64,000 nt of DNA from Euglena gracilis (taxonomy: Eukaryota; Euglenida; Euglenophyceae; Euglenales), in assembly GCA_039621445.1 (NCBI GenBank), contig CP154956.1, forward strand, positions 73,360,205 through 73,424,204, in the 5' to 3' direction. This document shows, in pieces, positions 58,440 to 64,000 of this stretch (position 1 is the first letter of the stretch; every line of letters starts with the position of its first letter). Made by a program: the position numbers and the translations under genes. The notes below the pieces were generated by a model. The model ran no database searches. It saw only the letters and a program-made list of their open reading frames with translations, and was not told the DNA's origin.

Positions 58440-60990
58440 TGAAAATATGGGCATGCTCGCATATTCACCAAAACCAACAATGCTCACCCGTGCACACACA
58501 AGAAATGAGTGCATGAAAACATCCAAAAAATACTGAGAATGCGTGTTTCAAGATAATCTCTGTCACCTTTGGAACCTCAGTCATCAATCTTCGTCCAAAC
58601 CTCTGTATTGCAAAAAAAGAAACTTGGAATTTTAAGGTAGTCTTGTCGGAACAAACAACCCTTGTCTGCTCATGACCTTGGCAGGAGAGAGAGTGAGAGA
58701 GAGAGCATCGACAAGAAATTCAGAAGGAGGCAAAATGCACAATTCTGTCCAGCAAGGCGTCAATGACGAAAGGAGGGGAAACTGCTTGTGAAAGAAAGGC
58801 GAGTGTGGCTTGCGTATTCGTGTGTGTGAGTGTGTGTCTCAGGTGTGGTTGCTAGTGGGAGAATGCGGAGGAGGCTGGACTTATCACACTCTAAGGTGTC
58901 TTCTCGTTGTTCAAATCGAGAAGGGAGGCAACATCGAAAGGGGAGGCGGTGAAAATCCTGAAATTTTGGATGTGCAGAAGATTCATTTTCTTTCTCACCC
59001 CCCCCCCAAAACAAATTCCCCAGTTCCTGGCATAAATCCTCTTTGCCACAACAAGCCAGGCCATTTCAGGATATTCCGTCTTCCCAAATCTACCCCGTTC
59101 TGTTGGTGGGAAATCAATTACAAATAGAAAGCAAGAAAGGTCAAAACAAATTCCAGACTCACATTCTGACAAAATCTTTTTGTATGAAATTTGAGCCCAC
59201 CCACCCAGGGTGGGAATGCTCCAGCTCAGTGCACATGCCTCGCTCCCTCCCCAGTAGCCCAGCCCATTGGACAAGTCCAAAAGAGGATGACACGGAAGGG
59301 TAATACAACCGTCAGGTGGCGCGATGGACGGGGATCGTGGATGGGGGCACAGAAGGGGTGCAACCTTTGGTCACCCAACAGGGAAACAACTCACGTTGGA
59401 TGCGTTCCGCAGACCTTACTGGGTCTGCTCAGCAGGGGGGGGGATTGATATTGGAGACCTTCGGAAAAATTGTGAAAATTGCGGTTTTCGGATTTAGAAC
59501 ACTTGTGAGGGGACTCACAAAAATTTCACAAATTTGGTCATTTTGCAACATAGGTGTAAGTTTTGAGCCGTTATACACACATTTTTTTAACAACAAAAAG
59601 GTCCAAAAGCATGATTTTGGTAATTCTGGGAACATGCTGATTCTGGAAACATGAATTTTCTTGGGCGAAAAAACCAAACATAGAAAAAATTAACACAAAC
59701 TTTGCTCTTAGGTAAAAATTTGGTCGCATGCAAAATTCTTCCAAGTCGTAATTGTTTCCCAGCAGAAATTGGGGGAAACCCTGATGAAGGCCCAGAAATT
59801 GCCGAATTTGTCAGAATTTGTGCAATTTGGCAAAAAAAAAATTGGCGAATTTGTTTCAAAATAGCAAAAAAAAAAAAAGCACCTGGGTTCCCTGTGAAAC
59901 GTTCAAGAAATGGCGGGAACTCATTTCGCCTTCCATCTCAGGTTCATGTGGAAAAAATGCGGAAAGGGAAAAAAATCGGGAAAATTGCAGAAAACTGCAG
60001 AAAACTGCGGAAAATTGCGGAAATTGCGGGAAAATTGCGGATATCATTCCCTCCTGCCCCCCCCCCCATGCTCAGTCTAAGTTGTCTGAGACCAAAACGG
60101 CACGAGGCCCCTGAACAAGAGGGTGGTGCTCTTGGCAATGGGAGTGACCACCTGCGGCATTCCAGGTTTGGTCCAATTTGACAGATTTTTTTTTGTGAAA
60201 TGGCCATTTCCAGGCTGCCAGCGACACTGGCGCAGGAGATGCACCCCAAAAGCCACCCTCAAACTGTCAAACCCAAACCCAACCCAACGAGGAGGGGTCG
60301 AACAGAAAAGGCCTTCACCGACTGCCTGCAACCCCTCGGTGTGGTATACTTGGTGTGAAAGGAGCCTTCGCCATCCCCAGCACTGAAGACTGCGAGGAGG
60401 GGGCAAGCTTCGATATAAGGGCAGGTGGGGGGTGGTCCGGACCCCCCCCCCTCTGGGCCAGGAGGGGGGTGGGGGGGACACCCTCCCCACCCAAACAGTG
60501 GCGCGGTCTGGGTGACCACTTTTCGGCCCGTCGCAAAGTGCCGGGCCGAAAATTTTAACTCCTCAAAACGGCCAGAAGTGCCATTTTGGGCACTTTTTGG
60601 GCAAGAATTCGTCAAAAAAGCAAAAAAAATTCGGCGCAAAGGAAAATTTTGATATTTTGGGGGTCCTGGGTCCGGACCCCCCTTGGCAGGTGGGGAGGGG
60701 GGGTCAGGAACCCCCCTCCGGTCCAGGAGGGCGAGGGGACACCCCTCACCTAAACCCCGTACAGCCTCCTTATATCAAAGCCTGGGGGTGCCAAAAAAAA
60801 ACTAAAATTTTGACAATGAAAATGACGCCGATGCCTTTGACAGTTGCCAATGACAGTTTCACCAGGGGGGGGCACCTTCCTTGTGATGCACCCATGGCGA
60901 TTGATCCTGCTGTGGGCTTGCCTTGGGTTGCCTCGGCAGCTGTCTAGGAGGAGCTCTCTGCCGACACAAAATTCCTGCAGTCAGTCGGGT
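58440..60990. other. Exon-poor stretch between Rab4-like and SH3 genes
   Basis: AT-rich, with a (GA)n trace at 58686-58705 and a family B repeat at 59862-60046. G/C runs flank the word aattcggcgcaaagg at about 60440-60760. I see no supported gene. It includes the 3' untranslated region of the Rab4-like gene, but no AATAAA was found within 300 bases of its stop. Confidence 0.5.
59862..60046 (+). repeat. Dispersed repeat family B, copy 2
   Basis: Matches 31090-31257: aaaaaagcac, a divergent stretch, ttcaagaaatggc, ccttccat, and gaaaattgcag/ggaaattgcgg tail words that here are further tandemly repeated. Confidence 0.75.
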
Positions 60991-61013
60991 CAAATCGCCC
61001 ACCGCCTGGCTCG

Positions 61014-63156
61014 TCAGCAAGCGCACTGCGACTGCACCGCCTGCTCGACCCCCGCCTGCGCCCGGCTGAGCTGGCCGCAGGCCACTTCTTTAATGCCCAG
61101 AGGGGGGGGGGGGGCTCAGGGTTTCCCACCCGTATGGAGGGGCCCAGACGGATGCCGCTTTGGGGAGACCTGGGGTCCAGCCTGCAGAGGGAGAATCCAG
61201 AAGCACAGCAAGTTTAGAGCATTGTGCCAGGTGATTTTTTCATTAAATTAATACACATTCTTTCAAAGGTTGATTGGTGATTTACCACTACCCACATTCC
61301 ACGGCAGAATATCGTTTTGGAAGAATGTTGTTGATATCAGGTTGCGAAATATTTGAAATGATCCTTGTGCGATAAACTCAGAAGGTTCAACCGGGAGCAA
61401 GAGGAGGATAATTTAGCGAAAATTTGCCAGAAATAACAATAAAACTCTGTACCCTCCCAATAAGACCCAAAATATACTTTTGGGTTAGTTGCTGCAAAAT
61501 CCTCATTTTGACGGGGTTTCATTTTGACACGCGTCGTTTTTTGAGTCAGTTAAAAATAGTCGGACAAAAAGAAAGTTTACCCACGCAGTGTCCAAACTGG
61601 TCACCATATGCCACAAAACGCCAACAAAAGCTCAAATATTCAAAAAAAAACGTCAATATTTGAGGAACTACAAGTTTTGGGGGGGCTTGGTTTGGGGGTC
61701 AATCGGTGAAAAATCTGAGCGAGCCTTATAGGAGGCGGAGTTTTCCTGTTGGAGATTCCAAGGAAGAGACCCTGAGGACGGGGGGGGGGGGGAGAACCAG
61801 ACCGAAATTGAAATGAGAACAGCAATTTCTCACAAAAAAAAGGGAACACAGGGATGCACACAAGCCAAACTGGATGTTGTCTGAGATCCGGTGCGCCATC
61901 TCCAGGAAGGCTCGCTCCACGTTTTGCCCCGTCTTGGCACTGGCCTCGAGGTACGCCAACCCTGCAACCCCGCCGGGCAATTTGGATGGCGTCGGCCCAG
62001 AAAGCGAACCAGCCGCTTTGCCCCCCCCCTCCAGTCAAGAGAAGCTCAAGGGCTGAAGGAAAGGAGGAACCCAAGGGAGGTCGTTAGACAAGAGGTCCAA
62101 AAAAATCGGGGGAACCAGGGAATCCCCCCCAAAACAACAGCTCAAATTTTCCATTCCAGCACACCATATATTTTGGGCAATTTTGACAAAATTGGCCCAA
62201 AGTGCCAAAAATGGAATTTTGGCTGATTTTTGGACACAGAATCGTTGGCCCGTAGCTTCGCGCCACACCTCCGAAAAGGTGAAAAGGTGTGGGTCGTTGG
62301 ACATATGGGGCAGGTAAAAAAAAAAAACTCAAAAAACGTTCAAAAAACCTTACAAACCTTCAAAAAAAAGGTTGAATTTTTCGCCTTAAGAAAAGCAATG
62401 CCTGGCTCCCCCCCTGGGCCGCCAAACAAAAAAAATCCCTGGCTCCGGCTGACAATGGACCATGTTGTTCCATGTGCCAGTCTTCCTTTTACGACTCCTG
62501 GGGGGAGAGGGTCCCACCCATCCAGCCTGGCGCGCGACCACCCAGTGAGGGGGGGGGGGGGTAGGGACCCCCCCCCAAAGAAAATCGGGCCGTCTGAGGG
62601 CATTTCCCAAAAAAAAATTCAGCTCTTCGCGCCGAAACCCATCCCCGGGCCTCTGGCCTGGGACTCCCCCCGGGTGGGTGGGTCCGTTCCCGGGCCCACC
62701 CACCCACCCACCCACCCACCCCCCGTGGGGGGGACGGGGGGAGGTCTTCTGAATTAAAAGAAGTCTGCACTATACAAAATGGAATTCTTTCAATTTCGGT
62801 AAATTTTTGGTGATACACAGGGGATAAAAAAATTTTCAATGTGATACACATGATACATAAAAAAAAAATGTTTTGGTGATACATTAAGTGAATATCTGAA
62901 TCTAAAATTTAACCTGGGGATCTTATTTACGGACTTCCAAATCCCCGGGGTCTTGTTCGATAAATGCGATGATTTATACTATGGCGTGGTCCAGACACAC
63001 AGATGTGACGAAAGGCGGATGCACTCAACATTCCTGCTCTTTGGTCTTGATGGCGGATGGGAGGGCAGAGGGGAATGCACAGACCGTTCTCCGTAGCAAA
63101 GCGACTCGCCTCCTCAAACAACACTTGCCTCTGGTCCTCCAAGACCACCTTGTTCC
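61014..63156 (-). CDS. Rab4-like small GTPase, 3' four exons (5' partial)
   Basis: Rab4 proteins control fast recycling from early endosomes and sit on membranes through C-terminal geranylgeranyl groups. Exons: 63085-63156, 61871-61961, 61130-61181 and 61014-61070. All three introns are GT-AG with agreeing phases (1, 2, 0). The frame reads GNKVVLEDQRQVLFEEASRF, ATENGLAYLEASAKTGQNVE (G5 motif EASAK), RAFLEMAHRISDNIQ, and LDPRSPQSGIRLGPSIR. It ends QSQCAC, a CXC prenylation signal. The LDP...SGIxxG element before the tail is characteristic of Rab4 and separates it from Rab2 and Rab14. The exons for the P-loop and switches are not visible and must lie upstream, probably outside the window. The G4 motif reads NKVV instead of NKxD, a notable change. 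The first visible exon begins inside a Gly codon, a common Rab intron position. Confidence 0.85.
62150..62305 (+). repeat. Single copy of the 'TTGGACAT' repeat
   Basis: Gggcaattttgacaaaattg, gtgccaaaaatggaattttgg, cttcgcgcc, ccgaaaaggtg, then gtcgttggacatatgggg. The same order as at 20455-20650. It lies in an intron of the Rab4-like gene. Confidence 0.7.
62520..62763 (+). repeat. Dispersed repeat family C, copy 2
   Basis: Cagcctggcgc, G/C runs, cttcgcgccgaaacccat, ccccgggcctctgg, gggtgggtgggtcc, cccacccaccc, and a terminal ggtcttctgaattaaaagaag hairpin. Aligns in order with 32780-32985. It lies in an intron of the Rab4-like gene. Confidence 0.7.
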
Positions 63157-63481
63157 CTGTAAACGAAGGCCCTAATTGGGAACCCACTCCCCCCATTTAT
63201 CCTGTGTGCTCATTCTGCAACGAAGGTAGCTAATCTACTAACTATATGGCTTTTCTGAAGGCAAAAAAAGGCCACCACTTCCCCTGAGACTACTAGGCAG
63301 GGAAGCGGCAGCGAAGGGGGGATCATCCCACAGCAAAAAAAAAAAAAGAGGATCTGTAAGTTAACCACATTTTGATGTGTTGAAGGAGGGTTCCCGGATG
63401 ATCAAAACGAGGTTGGGTTGACTGAGGCACAGTCAGGGGAGATATCCTGACCGTCCCCTCCGGACCACATTCTGGGGGGGG

Positions 63482-63943
63482 GGGTCTGACCGGGAAGAAT
63501 TGCTGACAGGAAAAATTCTGTTGGGGAAAATATTGCACGAATCCTTAAAATGCCAGGAAAAATGATGAACGAAAATGATGAACCCACTTTTGAGGGAAAT
63601 ACACGAGAGTTCACACCAAATTCCGAGATTTTCACAAATCCAAATTTCAAAAACTGGTGCAATCTTAAACTGCAAGTTGCAAGTAAAACAAACACATTCT
63701 TTCATTCTGAAAGATCAGTACACTCTAAACAAATGATTGGAACAAGATTATCTTTCAAAAATTGGCATGAGTCGCCGAAGAAATTTTTGGCGCATTCACT
63801 GGAAGAAATTGAATTTTTCTTGAATTTGCCAGAAAAAATCCTGGATGGGTGCTTAAAATGGCGGGGAAAATCCTGGAAATAAATTCGTCCAGAATTCTTC
63901 CCACAACAATTCTTACCGTTCCAGTCCCCCCCCCCCGGTAGCC
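63482..63943 (+). repeat. Dispersed repeat family A, copy 2
   Basis: Aligns with 10102-10537 from tctgaccgggaagaattgc to ttccagtcccccccc, including gggaaatacacgagagttc and atttcaaaaactggtgcaat. Same orientation. Confidence 0.8.
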
Positions 63944-64000
63944 CAGGCAGGCCAGCCGCCAGACACATGCGCTTCCCATGCGACACAGCCCGCAGCGCAG
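63944..64000. other. GC-rich edge, possible exon
   Basis: The last 57 bases are GC-rich after a C run, the usual setting of an exon here. No minus frame gives a recognisable Rab segment, so I leave it unassigned. Confidence 0.2.

Noticed and set aside
62930-63084. Read-through of the first visible Rab exon into its intron
   Set aside because: The frame continues past the GTCTGT donor, but family conservation resumes only after the intron at 61961, so the read-through is not coding.

Overview
The window looks like nuclear DNA of a protist with large introns, most probably a euglenid or another euglenozoan (inference). No prokaryotic operon, tRNA, rRNA, CRISPR or complete virus-like gene was found. 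Coding sequence is broken into GC-rich exons of about 50-200 bases. These lie in AT-richer or homopolymer-rich DNA full of long G/C runs and GT, GGGT and GGTT microsatellites. Every exon I can support is on the minus strand, so genes read from high to low coordinates.

The main argument for a euglenid is the splicing. Many introns are GT-AG and some look GC-AG. Three introns in two recognisable genes have neither border, yet removing them restores conserved protein sequence in frame. In all three, intron bases from +4 pair with bases from -6 backwards. Two of them show CAG at +4 to +6 and CTG at -8 to -6. As I recall it, that is the signature of the non-conventional introns of euglenids.

Layout in the direction of transcription. 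At 63.16-61.01 kb is the 3' part of a Rab4-like GTPase gene, which ends in a CAC prenylation motif. At 61.0-55.9 kb is a gene-poor stretch with a 1.8 kb GT/GGGT satellite. At 55.86-44.56 kb is a long gene for an SH3-domain, Pro/Ala-rich, coiled-coil protein; one of its introns holds a minisatellite and an antisense open frame. At 43.4-40.0 kb, possibly to 39.2 kb, is a LicD/fukutin-type transferase gene. At 36.24-32.08 kb is a complete gene for mitochondrial ribosomal protein uS3 with a targeting presequence. At 30.4-26.05 kb is a coiled-coil protein gene that ends at an AATAAA signal. At 26.0-22.1 kb is a 4 kb exon-poor stretch with about 14 small GCGG-N4-CCGC palindromes. At 22.0-13.6 kb are scattered exons I cannot assign. 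At 13.0-11.1 kb is a short coiled-coil gene segment. At 8.8-2.9 kb is a phase-consistent run of exons for a Pro/Ala-rich protein. At 2.66-0 kb is a GTGA/GTGC and GT satellite.

Several dispersed repeats occur two or more times: a 430 bp family, a 170 bp family, a 250 bp G/C-rich family, a 'TTGGACATAGGG' family and small GGCGC hairpins. There is a foldback element at 4.4-4.7 kb. The genes are functionally unrelated (membrane traffic, glycan transfer, mitochondrial translation, scaffold proteins), so co-orientation is the only visible organisation.
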